A DNA stretch of 64,000 nucleotides from an uncultured Clostridia bacterium. GTDB lineage: Bacteria > Bacillota > Clostridia > TANB77 > CAG-508. Below, piece by piece: positions 17,838 through 26,084 of this stretch. Below the pieces are notes generated by a model, which saw nothing but the letters and a program-made list of their open reading frames with translations, had not been told where the DNA came from and ran no database searches. The stretch spans positions 19,416 to 83,415 of the forward strand of contig CAKPGC010000007.1 in NCBI GenBank assembly GCA_934154445.1. The letters are read 5' to 3'. Positions within the stretch are counted from its first letter, which is position 1. Every line of letters starts with the position of its first letter. A program made the translations under genes and the position numbers.

Positions 17838-18493
17838 TATTGGTCTCCTCCTTCCATTTTCTTAGTTGGAAGAACTTCTCCTTTATATATCCAAACTTTT
17901 ACACCGATTTTTCCATAAGTTGTATCTGCTTCTGCAAATCCATAATCTATATCAGCTCTTAAAGTTTGTAATGGAATATTTCCTTCTTTATAAAATTCAG
18001 TTCTAGCCATGTCAGCTCCACCTAATCTTCCTGATACAGCTGTTTTTATACCTAAAGCTCCTGCTTTTGTAGCTTTTTGCATGCATTGTTTCATAGCTCT
18101 TCTGAATGAAATTCTTCTTTCTAATTGTCCTGCAATGTTTTCTGCAACTAATTGTGCATCTGTGTCAATGTTTTTAACTTCTACAATGTTTAAGTTAACA
18201 TCTTTTCCTATTAATTTTGTTACATCTGCTTTTATAGCTTCTACACCAGCACCACCTTTACCAATTATAATTCCTGGTTTAGCTGTGTATAAATTAATTT
18301 TTACAATTTTTGCTGTTCTTTCAATTTCAATTTTAGAAATTCCAGCAGCATATAATTTTTTCTTTAAAAATTTACGAATTTTTTGATCTTCTACTAAATA
18401 ATCTGCAAAATTTTTAGAATCTGCATACCATTTAGAATTCCAATCTTTTATTATACCAACTCTCGCACCTGTTGGATGTACTTTTTGTCCCAT
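17837..18493 (-). CDS. rpsC: Ribosomal protein S3
   Basis: 218 residues. The KH domain has PGIIIGKGGAGVEAIKADVT, and the C-terminal domain has SGRLGGADMARTEFYKEG. It lines the mRNA entry tunnel and takes part in mRNA unwinding. GGAGG lies 12 bases upstream of ATG. Confidence 0.98.
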   Translation of the reverse strand: MGQKVHPTGARVGIIKDWNSKWYADSKNFADYLVEDQKIRKFLKKKLYAAGISKIEIERTAKIVKINLYTAKPGIIIGKGGAGVEAIKADVTKLIGKDVNLNIVEVKNIDTDAQLVAENIAGQLERRISFRRAMKQCMQKATKAGALGIKTAVSGRLGGADMARTEFYKEGNIPLQTLRADIDYGFAEADTTYGKIGVKVWIYKGEVLPTKKMEGGDQ

Positions 18494-18500
18494 GGTTTGA

Positions 18501-18857
18501 TTAAGCCTCCTTTTCTTTTAATACTATTGTTATATGACTTGTTCTTTTTCTAATTCTTACTGCTGAACCTTTTGCTGCTGGTCTTATTCTTTTTAAAGTT
18601 GGACCTTGATTTGCAAATATTTCAGCAACATATAAATTTTCATGTTTCATTTCATGATTATTTTCAGCATTTGCAATTGCTGATTTTAATAATTTTTCTA
18701 ATACTTCTGATGATGCTTTTGGTGTAAATTTCATTATTGCTAATGCTTCATCTACATCTTTTCCTCTTATTAAATCTGCTACTATTTTTACTTTTCTTGA
18801 TGATATTCTAGCAAATTTAAGTGTTGCTCTTGCTTCTTTTACTAGTGTTTCTTCCAC
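18501..18857 (-). CDS. rplV: Ribosomal protein L22
   Basis: 118 residues. ARISSRKVKIVADLIRGKDV and the loop region GPTLKRIRPAAKGSAVRIRK, which reaches the exit tunnel, are clear. It starts with GTG at 18857 behind GGAGG. Confidence 0.98.
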   Translation of the reverse strand: MEETLVKEARATLKFARISSRKVKIVADLIRGKDVDEALAIMKFTPKASSEVLEKLLKSAIANAENNHEMKHENLYVAEIFANQGPTLKRIRPAAKGSAVRIRKRTSHITIVLKEKEA

Positions 18858-18910
18858 TTTTCTTACCTCCTTTTTTTATTAGGTGGGTACACCTTTATTT
18901 ATCGTATTTC

Positions 18911-19192
18911 TTATTTTTTTACTGTTGTTTTTTTGTCTCCAGCATGACCTTTAAATGTTCTTGTTGGAGCAAATTCACCTAATTTATGACCGATCATTTC
19001 TTCAGCTATATATACTGGAACGTGTTTTCTTCCATCATGTACAGCTATTGTATGACCAACCATTTGTGGATATATTGTTGAAGCTCTTGACCATGTTTTT
19101 AGAACTTCTTTACTTCCTGTTTCGTTCATTGCTTCTATTCTTTTTAATAGTTTTTCTTGAACGAATGGTTTTTTCTTGCTTGATCTAGACAT
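18911..19192 (-). CDS. rpsS: Ribosomal protein S19
   Basis: 93 residues. SRSSKKKPFVQEKLLKRIEA and the C-terminal GHKLGEFAPTRTFKGHAGDK are diagnostic. It contacts tRNA in the 30S head. Confidence 0.98.
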   Translation of the reverse strand: MSRSSKKKPFVQEKLLKRIEAMNETGSKEVLKTWSRASTIYPQMVGHTIAVHDGRKHVPVYIAEEMIGHKLGEFAPTRTFKGHAGDKKTTVKK

Positions 19193-19209
19193 ATACCATG
19201 TTCTCCCTT

Positions 19210-19262
19210 CATAATGCTAATTGCCATCCGAAAATTATTTAAAATTTTCGGGTAACAAATTG
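19210..19262 (-). repeat. Hairpin spacer between rplB and rpsS
   Basis: CCGAAAATT and AATTTTCGG pair across a short loop, flanked by TTGCCAT and GTAACAA. The TTGCCATCC arm also occurs in the hairpin at 26038-26072. No T-tract follows on the minus strand. Confidence 0.5.
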
Positions 19263-19282
19263 CTATTTTATATTTTCTAATC

Positions 19283-20110
19283 TTATTTTCTACGTTTAAC
19301 AATAAATTTGTTTGTAGCTTTCTTTTTATTTCTTGTTTTATATCCAAGAGCTGGTTTACCCCAAGGTGTCATTGGTCCTGCGTGTCCTACTGGAGCTCTA
19401 CCTTCACCACCACCATGTGGGTGATCTACTGGGTTCATTACAGAACCTCTAACTTCTGGTCTCCATCCCATGTGACGTTTTCTTCCGGCTTTACCTAATT
19501 TAACGTTCTCATGTTCTGAATTTCCTATAACTCCTATAGTTGCTCTACATTTAGATAAAACTTTTCTCATTTCTCCTGATGGTAATCTTAATGTAGCATA
19601 TTTTCCTTCTTTAGCCATTAATTGTGCGCTTTGTCCTGCAGTTCTAACTAATTTTCCACCTTGTCCTGGATTTAATTCGATATTGTGGATTAATGTACCT
19701 ACTGGAATACTATCGATTGGCATGCAGTTTCCTACTTTTATATCTACAGCTTCTCCAGATATTACTTTATCTCCATCTGTTAATCCTTGTGGTGCTAATA
19801 TGTAAGCTTTTTCTCCATCTTCATATTGGATTAATGCTATATTTGCACTTCTGTTTGGATCATATTCGATACCGATAACTGTTGCTTCCATGTTATCTTT
19901 TCTTCTTTTAAAATCTATAATTCTATATTTTTGTCTGTTTCCTCCACCTTGATGTCTTACTGTTATTCTACCATAACTGTTTCTTCCAGCTTTTTCTTTC
20001 TTTTTAGCAAGTAAAGATTTTTCTGGTGTTTTCTTTGTTATTTCTGCAAAGTCTGAAACTGTCATGTTTCTTCTTGATGGTGTGTATGCGTTAAAGTGTT
20101 TCATTCCCAT
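19283..20110 (-). CDS. rplB: Ribosomal protein L2
   Basis: 275 residues. The C-terminal signature NPVDHPHGGGEGRAPVG contains the conserved His near the peptidyl-transferase centre. The start MGMKHFNAY follows GGGAG. It is preceded by a long spacer holding a small ORF instead of abutting rplW. Confidence 0.98.
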   Translation of the reverse strand: MGMKHFNAYTPSRRNMTVSDFAEITKKTPEKSLLAKKKEKAGRNSYGRITVRHQGGGNRQKYRIIDFKRRKDNMEATVIGIEYDPNRSANIALIQYEDGEKAYILAPQGLTDGDKVISGEAVDIKVGNCMPIDSIPVGTLIHNIELNPGQGGKLVRTAGQSAQLMAKEGKYATLRLPSGEMRKVLSKCRATIGVIGNSEHENVKLGKAGRKRHMGWRPEVRGSVMNPVDHPHGGGEGRAPVGHAGPMTPWGKPALGYKTRNKKKATNKFIVKRRK

Positions 20111-20328
20111 TTTCTATTCTCCCTTCAAAACGATGAAAACCTTCGCATTATTTCGTTAAATTTTAAAATATTTCTTCGATATACTTGTGTATTATCTCAT
20201 CAATATTTTAAAATTTGCCTTGTACTGCTTGCTTTTGCTCGTTTTTCTTCTCTACTTTTTATTTACGGATATTTTTCCTGCTCCGCATAACAGATATTTT
20301 TTATTCTCCGGGTTCTTTCCCGATATTT
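20111..20328 (-). other. Non-coding spacer with long inverted repeat upstream of rplB
   Basis: 218 bases with no ORF I can support. A 15-base inverted repeat, AAATTTTAAAATATT paired with AATATTTTAAAATTT, encloses about 29 bases (20157-20215). A small CGGG..CCCG hairpin lies at about 20309-20322. These may stabilise or segment the long operon transcript. Confidence 0.5.
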
Positions 20329-20484
20329 TTATCTTTCTTCTTGTTCATTTTTTTGAACATCTACTCTATAAAGTTCTTTTAAACGTTCTACTAATGTTTG
20401 TTTTTTTGTAGGTTCGCCTATTGTAGCTATTTTTATGTTATTTTTTTCTTCCCATTCTTTTTTAGAATTTTTTTCATAACTCAT
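20329..20484 (-). CDS. Small hypothetical protein between rplW and rplB
   Basis: 51 residues read from the minus strand, starting MSYEKNSKKEWEEKNNIKIA and ending DVQKNEQEER. It is highly charged, with one predicted helix (TLVERLKELYRV) and no membrane segment. The ATG is 10 bases after the rplW stop, and the nearest GGGAG is about 14 bases upstream, so translation may depend on coupling to rplW. I recognise no family. Its composition looks coding rather than random spacer, but it is too short to be sure. Confidence 0.5.
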   Translation of the reverse strand: MSYEKNSKKEWEEKNNIKIATIGEPTKKQTLVERLKELYRVDVQKNEQEER

Positions 20485-20493
20485 AACTAAATA

Positions 20494-20841
20494 CTATGCT
20501 CCCATAAATTCATCTATTGAATCTTTGAATTTTTTAGTAGCTTTAGTTGCTTTACCACCTTTAGCTAAGTAAGAAGCTTCTGCTGGATTTGTATCTATAG
20601 TAACTATAGCTTTTTTCCAATCTGAAGTTTTACCTGTATGGTATCCAACTCTTTTTTGTTTTCCGTTAACTGTCATTGTATTTACTTTTAATACTCTAAC
20701 TTCAAAAAGTTTTTCAACAGCTTTTGCTATTTCAACTTTTGTAGCTTTTTTGTTTACTTTGAATGTGTATTTTCCTTGTTGTAATTCATCATTACTTTTT
20801 TCAGTAACAACTGGTGCAATTATAATTTCTTCTGGTCTCAT
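20494..20841 (-). CDS. rplW: Ribosomal protein L23
   Basis: 115 residues. RPEEIIIAPVVTEKSNDELQ and TFKVNKKATKVEIAKAVEKL are typical. It is the docking site at the tunnel exit for trigger factor and SRP. A C-terminal tail of about 20 residues (KATKKFKDSIDEFMGA) goes beyond the usual end. Its ATG overlaps the rplD stop by one base. Confidence 0.97.
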   Translation of the reverse strand: MRPEEIIIAPVVTEKSNDELQQGKYTFKVNKKATKVEIAKAVEKLFEVRVLKVNTMTVNGKQKRVGYHTGKTSDWKKAIVTIDTNPAEASYLAKGGKATKATKKFKDSIDEFMGA

Positions 20842-21464
20842 TATGCGTACACCTCCTCAATTTTCTTAACAGTTTCTAGAGGTAAAACTAAGTTATTGTA
20901 TTTTAATAAATCAAATACATTTATATTATTTAATAAAATTGTTTTAACTCCTTCGATGTTTCTTGATGACATTAAAACATTTTCATTTTTATCAGCTAAA
21001 ACAATTAATGTTTTTCCTTCTACTTTTAAATCTGATAATGCTTTAACCATTGTTTTTGTTTTGATTTCTTTTAATTCTAATTTATCAACAACTGTTAATT
21101 CATTTTCTAATACTTTAGAACTTAATAAAGATTTTATTGCTAATCTTCTTTCTTTCTTATTAACAGTATATTTGTATGAACGAGGTTTTGGACCTAAAGC
21201 TATACCACCTTTTATCCATTGTGGTGCTCTTATGCTTCCTTGTCTTGCTCTACCTGTTCCTTTTTGTCTCCATGGTTTTTTACCACCACCACGTACTTCT
21301 GCTCTTGTTTTTGTACTTTGTGTACCTTGTCTTTGATTAGCTAAATAATTAACTAAAACACTATGTACTATAGCTTCATTTGGTTCAATTCCAAATATAT
21401 TTTCAGCTAATTCAACATCACTTACTTTTTTACCTTTTATATCGTATACATCTACTTTTGGCAT
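20841..21464 (-). CDS. rplD: Ribosomal protein L4
   Basis: 207 residues. The tunnel-lining loop GGGKKPWRQKGTGRARQGSI (about residues 60-79) is clear. In other bacteria L4 can repress the S10 operon by acting on its leader, so the structured leader upstream of rpsJ here is a candidate target (inference). AAGGAGG precedes ATG. Confidence 0.98.
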   Translation of the reverse strand: MPKVDVYDIKGKKVSDVELAENIFGIEPNEAIVHSVLVNYLANQRQGTQSTKTRAEVRGGGKKPWRQKGTGRARQGSIRAPQWIKGGIALGPKPRSYKYTVNKKERRLAIKSLLSSKVLENELTVVDKLELKEIKTKTMVKALSDLKVEGKTLIVLADKNENVLMSSRNIEGVKTILLNNINVFDLLKYNNLVLPLETVKKIEEVYA

Positions 21465-21484
21465 TTCGTATTTCCTCCTTCCTT

Positions 21485-22120
21485 CTATTTAGTAGCCTTT
21501 ACAGCTGATTTTATTTTTAAGATAGATCCTTTTGCTCCTGGAACACTACCTTTTAATAATATTACATTTTTATCCATGTCAACTCTTACAACATCTAAGT
21601 TTTGTATTGTAATAGTAACTCTTCCCATGTGTCCTGGAAGTTTTTTACCTTTAAATACTCTACCTGGTGTTGATGTTGGTCCCATTGAACCTGGTCTTCT
21701 GTGATACATAGAACCATGTCCCATTGGTCCTCTACTTTGTCCATGTCTTTTAATAACACCTTGGAATCCTTTTCCTTTTGATGTTCCTTGAACATCTACT
21801 TTTTCTCCAGCTTCAAACACATCTGCTTTTACTTCGTCTCCAACTTTTACACCTTCAACTGATTCTAATCTGAATTCTCTTAAGTGTTTTTTTGCTTCAA
21901 GACCTGCTTTAGCAAAATGTCCTTTTTCTGGTTTGTTTATATGTTTGTCTTTTACTTCACCGAATCCTAATTGTACAGCATCATATCCATCTGTTTCTAC
22001 AGTTTTTACTTGTGCTACTACACATGGTCCAGCTTCTATAACTGTTACTGGAATTACATTTCCTTTTTCATCAAAGATTTGTGTCATTCCAACTTTTCTT
22101 CCGATTATTCCTTTTTTCAT
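21485..22120 (-). CDS. rplC: Ribosomal protein L3
   Basis: 211 residues from ATG at 22120 (MKKGIIGRKVGMTQIFDEKG) behind AAGGAG. A longer in-frame ATG at 22159 is rejected because it lacks a ribosome-binding site and homologues start at MKKGIIG. SKGKGFQGVIKRHGQSRGP is the family signature. It nucleates 50S assembly. Confidence 0.97.
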   Translation of the reverse strand: MKKGIIGRKVGMTQIFDEKGNVIPVTVIEAGPCVVAQVKTVETDGYDAVQLGFGEVKDKHINKPEKGHFAKAGLEAKKHLREFRLESVEGVKVGDEVKADVFEAGEKVDVQGTSKGKGFQGVIKRHGQSRGPMGHGSMYHRRPGSMGPTSTPGRVFKGKKLPGHMGRVTITIQNLDVVRVDMDKNVILLKGSVPGAKGSILKIKSAVKATK

Positions 22121-22205
22121 TTTTTTCTCCTTACTATTGGCTAATACTTGTATTTGCACATTTCTTTATGTGTAATATTAGCTTGGTTTTAGATTTTTAT
22201 AATTT

Positions 22206-22529
22206 TTATTTTATTTCAATTTCAACACCTGCTGGTACGTCTAATTTTGTAAGACTATCAACTGTTTTTTGTGTTGGGTAAAGAATGTCTATAACTCTTT
22301 TATGTGTTCTCATTTCAAATTGTTCTCTTGAATCTTTGTATTTGTGTGGAGAACGTAATATTGTTACAACTTCTTTTTGTGTTGGTAATGGAATAGGACC
22401 TGAAACTTTTGCTCCTGTTTTTTTAGCTGTTTCTACTATCTTTTCAGCAGACTGATCTAAAACTACATGGTCATAAGCTTTTAATCTTATTCTAATTTTT
22501 TCACTTGTTACAACTGTTGTTTTTGCCAT
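22206..22529 (-). CDS. rpsJ: Ribosomal protein S10
   Basis: 107 residues. KIRIRLKAYDHVVLDQSAEK and GPIPLPTQKEVVTILRSPHK are diagnostic. It is the first gene of the operon. AAGGAGGG is placed well before the ATG. In other bacteria S10 (NusE) also acts in transcription antitermination. Confidence 0.98.
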   Translation of the reverse strand: MAKTTVVTSEKIRIRLKAYDHVVLDQSAEKIVETAKKTGAKVSGPIPLPTQKEVVTILRSPHKYKDSREQFEMRTHKRVIDILYPTQKTVDSLTKLDVPAGVEIEIK

Positions 22530-22556
22530 TGTAATTTTCCCTCCTTATATTTTTTA

Positions 22557-22800
22557 TTTTTGGGTTTCCCCGTTAACAGCTATGTTTGCTGTCTAAATTA
22601 CCTTGGCAAGTTAAAACGTACTCTGGTGTTTTGAATTCACCCTTTATTAAAACCCAAAATATGCATGATAATTCTGGGATAAGTACTATTTTTTTAAACT
22701 TACCGCCTGGTCTTTGCCATGACATACTCCACTGAAGTTCCCTCCATCCTTATCTCCGTAAGGACGTAGCCACATTCAGCTTCATCGCTTAATTCATGCT
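22557..22800 (-). ncRNA. Structured leader RNA of the rpsJ operon (family not identified)
   Basis: About 240 transcribed, non-coding bases lie between the promoter and rpsJ. The sequence is much less AT-rich than the other spacers and is full of complementary segments. These include TCCTTA/TAAGGA (22747-22764), an enclosing CTGAA/TTCAG pair (22732-22736 with 22775-22779), a CCCA/TGGG hairpin (about 22653-22677), ACAGC/GCTGT, and a closing AAACCCA/TGGGTTT stem (22650-22656 with 22561-22567). GGAGGGAACUUCAGUGG is a striking purine-rich segment. It could be an autoregulatory ribosomal leader, or an independent Firmicute structured RNA such as those in Rfam. I cannot name the family by eye. Confidence 0.65.
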
Positions 22801-22805
22801 TATAT

Positions 22806-22834
22806 ATTATACAATGCTTTATCACGTATGTCAA
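22806..22834 (-). promoter_or_regulatory. Consensus sigma-A promoter of the ribosomal operon
   Basis: Minus strand: TTGACA at 22829-22834, a 17-base spacer, TATAAT at 22806-22811. Both hexamers are perfect. Transcription should start near 22799 and run through the leader RNA into rpsJ. Confidence 0.93.
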
Positions 22835-22930
22835 CAGATTTTGGAAATTTTTCTTAATTTTGGACAGTAATACTTATATATATTTCTTTTTAAGTACATA
22901 TAATTTTAAAAAATTAAAGTTAATATTATA

Positions 22931-22957
22931 TAAAAAAGCATCTTAATAGATGCTTTT
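22931..22957 (-). terminator. Terminator of gap
   Basis: AAAAGCATCT and AGATGCTTTT pair across a short loop, followed by Ts on the minus strand, directly after the gap stop codon. Confidence 0.9.
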
Positions 22958-22959
22958 TA

Positions 22960-23976
22960 TTATCCTAATTCTGCAAAATATTTAATTGTTCTGACCATTT
23001 GGCTTGTATAAGAATTTTCATTATCATACCAAGCAACAACTTGAACTTGGTATAAACCATCTTCTATTTTTGTTACCATAGTTTGTGTTGAATCGAATAA
23101 TGAACCATATCTCATTCCTATTATATCTGAAGAAACTAAAAGTTCGTCTGTATATCCGAAAGATTCACTACTTTGTGATTTCATTGCTGCATTTATTGAT
23201 TCTACTGTAATATTTTCTCCTTTAACAACTGCTACTAATATTGTTGTTGAACCTGTTGGTACTGGAACTCTTTGTGCAGATCCTATTAATTTTCCATTTA
23301 ACTCTGGTATAACTAAACCTATTGCCTTTGCTGCTCCTGTTGAGTTTGGTACTATATTTACTGCAGCTGCTCTAGCTCTTCTTAAATCTCCTTTTCTGTG
23401 TGGTCCATCTAAAAGCATTTGATCTCCTGTGTATGCATGAACTGTTGTCATTATTCCTGACTTTATTTCTGCATAATCATTTAATGCTTTTGCCATTGGT
23501 GCTAAACAGTTTGTTGTACATGATGCTGCTGAAATTATTTTATCTTCTGGTGTTAATATTTTTTCGTTTACTCCAAATACAACTGTTGGTAAATCTTTTC
23601 CAGCTGGAGCTGAAATTACAACTTTTTTAGCTCCTGCATCAATGTGAGCTTGTGCCTTCTCTTTTGTTGTATAAAATCCTGTACATTCTAATACAACATC
23701 TACTCCTATTTCTCCCCATGGTAAATTTGCTGCGTCTTTTTCAGCATATATTTTTATTGTTTTTCCATCTACTGTTATTGAATCTTCTCCTGCTACAACT
23801 GTATCTGCTTTTTCATATCTTTTTTGTGCAGAATCATATTTCAACAAATGAGCTAACATATCAGGGCTTGTTAAATCATTTATTGCAACTATTTCATATC
23901 CTTCTGCTCCAAACATTTGTCTAAATGCAAGACGTCCTATACGTCCAAAACCATTAATGGCTACTTTTACTGACAT
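22960..23976 (-). CDS. gap: Glyceraldehyde-3-phosphate dehydrogenase, NAD-dependent
   Basis: 338 residues. The NAD-binding start VKVAINGFGRIGRLAFRQMF and the catalytic segment SAASCTTNCLAPMAKAL with the active-site Cys (about residue 152) are plain. VNIVPNSTGAAKAIGLVIPE is also typical. It makes 1,3-bisphosphoglycerate, the pgk substrate. It is a monocistronic unit with its own promoter and terminator. Confidence 0.98.
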   Translation of the reverse strand: MSVKVAINGFGRIGRLAFRQMFGAEGYEIVAINDLTSPDMLAHLLKYDSAQKRYEKADTVVAGEDSITVDGKTIKIYAEKDAANLPWGEIGVDVVLECTGFYTTKEKAQAHIDAGAKKVVISAPAGKDLPTVVFGVNEKILTPEDKIISAASCTTNCLAPMAKALNDYAEIKSGIMTTVHAYTGDQMLLDGPHRKGDLRRARAAAVNIVPNSTGAAKAIGLVIPELNGKLIGSAQRVPVPTGSTTILVAVVKGENITVESINAAMKSQSSESFGYTDELLVSSDIIGMRYGSLFDSTQTMVTKIEDGLYQVQVVAWYDNENSYTSQMVRTIKYFAELG

Positions 23977-24063
23977 AATAAAATTCCTCCTTTAATTTAG
24001 CAATGGCTTTATTTTTCCATTGTTTTTTCTTTTTAGTATTACCATATTTCTATTGGTAATTCA

Positions 24064-24092
24064 ATTCTATATCAATTTTATCGTATTTTCAA
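24064..24092 (-). promoter_or_regulatory. Probable gap promoter
   Basis: TTGAAA (24087-24092), 17-base spacer, TAGAAT (24064-24069) on the minus strand. A CAATGG/CCATTG hairpin (about 24002-24023) lies in the resulting 5' leader, upstream of the gap ribosome-binding site. Confidence 0.55.
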
Positions 24093-24105
24093 GTATTATT
24101 TTAAA

Positions 24106-26013
24106 TTATTTTCCATATAGCTTTTCTAATACAATAATAAACATTGCATGTGACCATCCAAGCCCAATAACCCAATTAGGTTTTAAGGTTTCGTTATTAA
24201 CTTGCTCACCTAAAAGATAATGTTTACCAGCTGTTTTGATAACAAAATCAAATGTTTCTTTTGCTTTCTTTTTTTCTCCCGTTTCTAAGTAATATAATGT
24301 CATCCAAAGATTAGCAATTGGCCAAGGATTTCCATTCATGTAATTATCATTTTCAAATCTTTGATATCCTCCCGTATATGTTCTTAAACTTAAATTTATC
24401 CTTTCAATTGTATTTTGAATTTTCTTTTCCTTAGGTTTGAATAATTCAAATGGAGTAACTGTACCAATTATACTAATGTCCATTTTTTTGTCTTCTGTAT
24501 TTCTTACATAAGATTTCTTTTCTTCATCATATAAATTTTTATTGATGTATTTTTTTATTTCAAGTTGTAATTTTTCTATTTCTTTTTTAGATTTTTCAAC
24601 TTTTTCTTGTTTTAATCTATTGTTTTCAAAATCTGATATGTCTTTGCCTAACACATCATAAATTTTTTGCATACTTGTAAATGCTGAATAAATACTTGCT
24701 AATGAATATAAGTGTACTCCTTCACACATTTCCCATAAATCATAACTCACATGATATTTATGTTCTTGTGATTCATTTTCTACCCAATCTTTCACATATC
24801 TTTTTAGAAAGTCTATGGCCTTTTCGCACATTTGCAAATTTTCTTTCAAGAATTTTTCAGATTTTGAATATTTATAATGTTCATATACTCCATATACAAC
24901 ACTTGCAGTTTCATCTATTTGGTATCCCCAACAAGGTGCTAGTTTACCATCTGTATAAAAACGTTGTTCCCACATACCATTTTTGCTCTGAGTTTTTTTA
25001 CAAAATACTTTGTAAAATTTCTCTGTATCTTTTCGCATTTTTAAGATATCCATGGCTTTAGTCATAAAAACAGCGTCTCTTGGCCAGCAATATGCATATC
25101 TACCACATTTTGTGAAATTTTCATCAATTTCAGGTGATGCAATAATTGCACCTGTTTCTGAATTAATTAATAGAGGAAATAGTAAAATACTTCTTTTATA
25201 TATTTCATAAATTCTTTCTTCATAAGCAGTTTCCGGTTCTTTCATTTCTAATCCATTATGATCTTTTACATATTTTCTCCAATATGATTTTGCATTAATA
25301 TATTCTTTTTCGAAATCTATTCTTTTAACTCGTTCGATTTCATCTTCTATATCAGATATATTTTTATTTTCGTCTATTAAAATACATAATTGTAACTCTT
25401 TTTTCTCCCCTGGCTTTATTAATCCTATTTCATAAGCAATTGATGAATCTTTTGACATTCCAATATAGTCTTTATCATAAATTTCCGTTCTTTTTATTGT
25501 TTCTTTACTCCCATTTATTTGATGTTTAATAATATTTTTTCCTTTTGCAAATGTTGAAAAGGTAAAATCATGTGCATATTGTGTCATCCCTCCATCAACA
25601 ATTTTACATCCAACATAATTATTTATATCTGATAATAATTCAGAATGAATATAAAATTCAGTGTTCAAATCTATTGTTCCTTCATTAATAAAAATGTATT
25701 TTTTTGCTAATACATTTTCTTTTACTAGGATATAATCTGTTTGAACAATTTTTAAATTAAAATATGTATTTGTAATTTCAGTATTTAATATATTTGTATC
25801 TGTATCATAATATTGTTTATATACATTATTTATATCATCATGTAAGTATATTAAATCAGATTCATTTATTTTAACTCCAGTATGAAAATAATTTATATAT
25901 TGCTTATTGTCTTTACTTGGAAAATATATTCTCTGCATTTCACCTTTTGCAGTATATGTTGCTATCATTTTTTTATTTCCAATTATTGCTTCATTTAAGT
26001 ATTTGCTATTCAT
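24106..26013 (-). CDS. Glycoside hydrolase family 15 (glucoamylase-like) protein
   Basis: 635 residues from ATG at 26013 (MNSKYLNEAIIGNKKMIATY) behind AGGAAA; an upstream in-frame ATG has no ribosome-binding site. The N-terminal beta-sandwich domain (about 1-260) is followed by an (alpha/alpha)6 barrel with YCWPRDAVFMTKAMDI (about 325), WGYQIDETASVVYGV, and YMNGNPWPIANLWMTLYY. GH15 enzymes release glucose from alpha-glucans or hydrolyse isomaltose or trehalose; which one applies here is not visible. There is no signal peptide, so it acts in the cytoplasm, perhaps on glycogen-like polymers. Confidence 0.88.
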   Translation of the reverse strand: MNSKYLNEAIIGNKKMIATYTAKGEMQRIYFPSKDNKQYINYFHTGVKINESDLIYLHDDINNVYKQYYDTDTNILNTEITNTYFNLKIVQTDYILVKENVLAKKYIFINEGTIDLNTEFYIHSELLSDINNYVGCKIVDGGMTQYAHDFTFSTFAKGKNIIKHQINGSKETIKRTEIYDKDYIGMSKDSSIAYEIGLIKPGEKKELQLCILIDENKNISDIEDEIERVKRIDFEKEYINAKSYWRKYVKDHNGLEMKEPETAYEERIYEIYKRSILLFPLLINSETGAIIASPEIDENFTKCGRYAYCWPRDAVFMTKAMDILKMRKDTEKFYKVFCKKTQSKNGMWEQRFYTDGKLAPCWGYQIDETASVVYGVYEHYKYSKSEKFLKENLQMCEKAIDFLKRYVKDWVENESQEHKYHVSYDLWEMCEGVHLYSLASIYSAFTSMQKIYDVLGKDISDFENNRLKQEKVEKSKKEIEKLQLEIKKYINKNLYDEEKKSYVRNTEDKKMDISIIGTVTPFELFKPKEKKIQNTIERINLSLRTYTGGYQRFENDNYMNGNPWPIANLWMTLYYLETGEKKKAKETFDFVIKTAGKHYLLGEQVNNETLKPNWVIGLGWSHAMFIIVLEKLYGK

Positions 26014-26037
26014 CTTTTTTCCTTTCTTCTCATTTAT

Positions 26038-26072
26038 TGCCATCCAAAATTTAAAAAACTCTGGATGGCAAA
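26038..26072 (-). repeat. Perfect 10-base-pair hairpin upstream of the GH15 gene
   Basis: TTGCCATCCA and TGGATGGCAA pair across about 15 bases. It lies between the beta-CASP gene and the GH15 start codon with no T-tract, so a role in mRNA processing or an intergenic repeat is more likely than termination. The TTGCCATCC arm also occurs at 19219. Confidence 0.55.
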
Positions 26073-26084
26073 TCATTTTAATTT

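Noticed and set aside
22121..22159. Longer N-terminus for rplC (and similarly rpsM, rpsQ, mutL, queA, the GH15 gene)
   Set aside because: The upstream in-frame starts lack ribosome-binding sites or overlap them, and family members begin at the later Met.
24000..24030. Plus-strand terminator at the CAATGG/CCATTG hairpin
   Set aside because: It is followed by Ts on the plus strand, but no plus-strand gene lies upstream. On the minus strand it lies in the gap leader.
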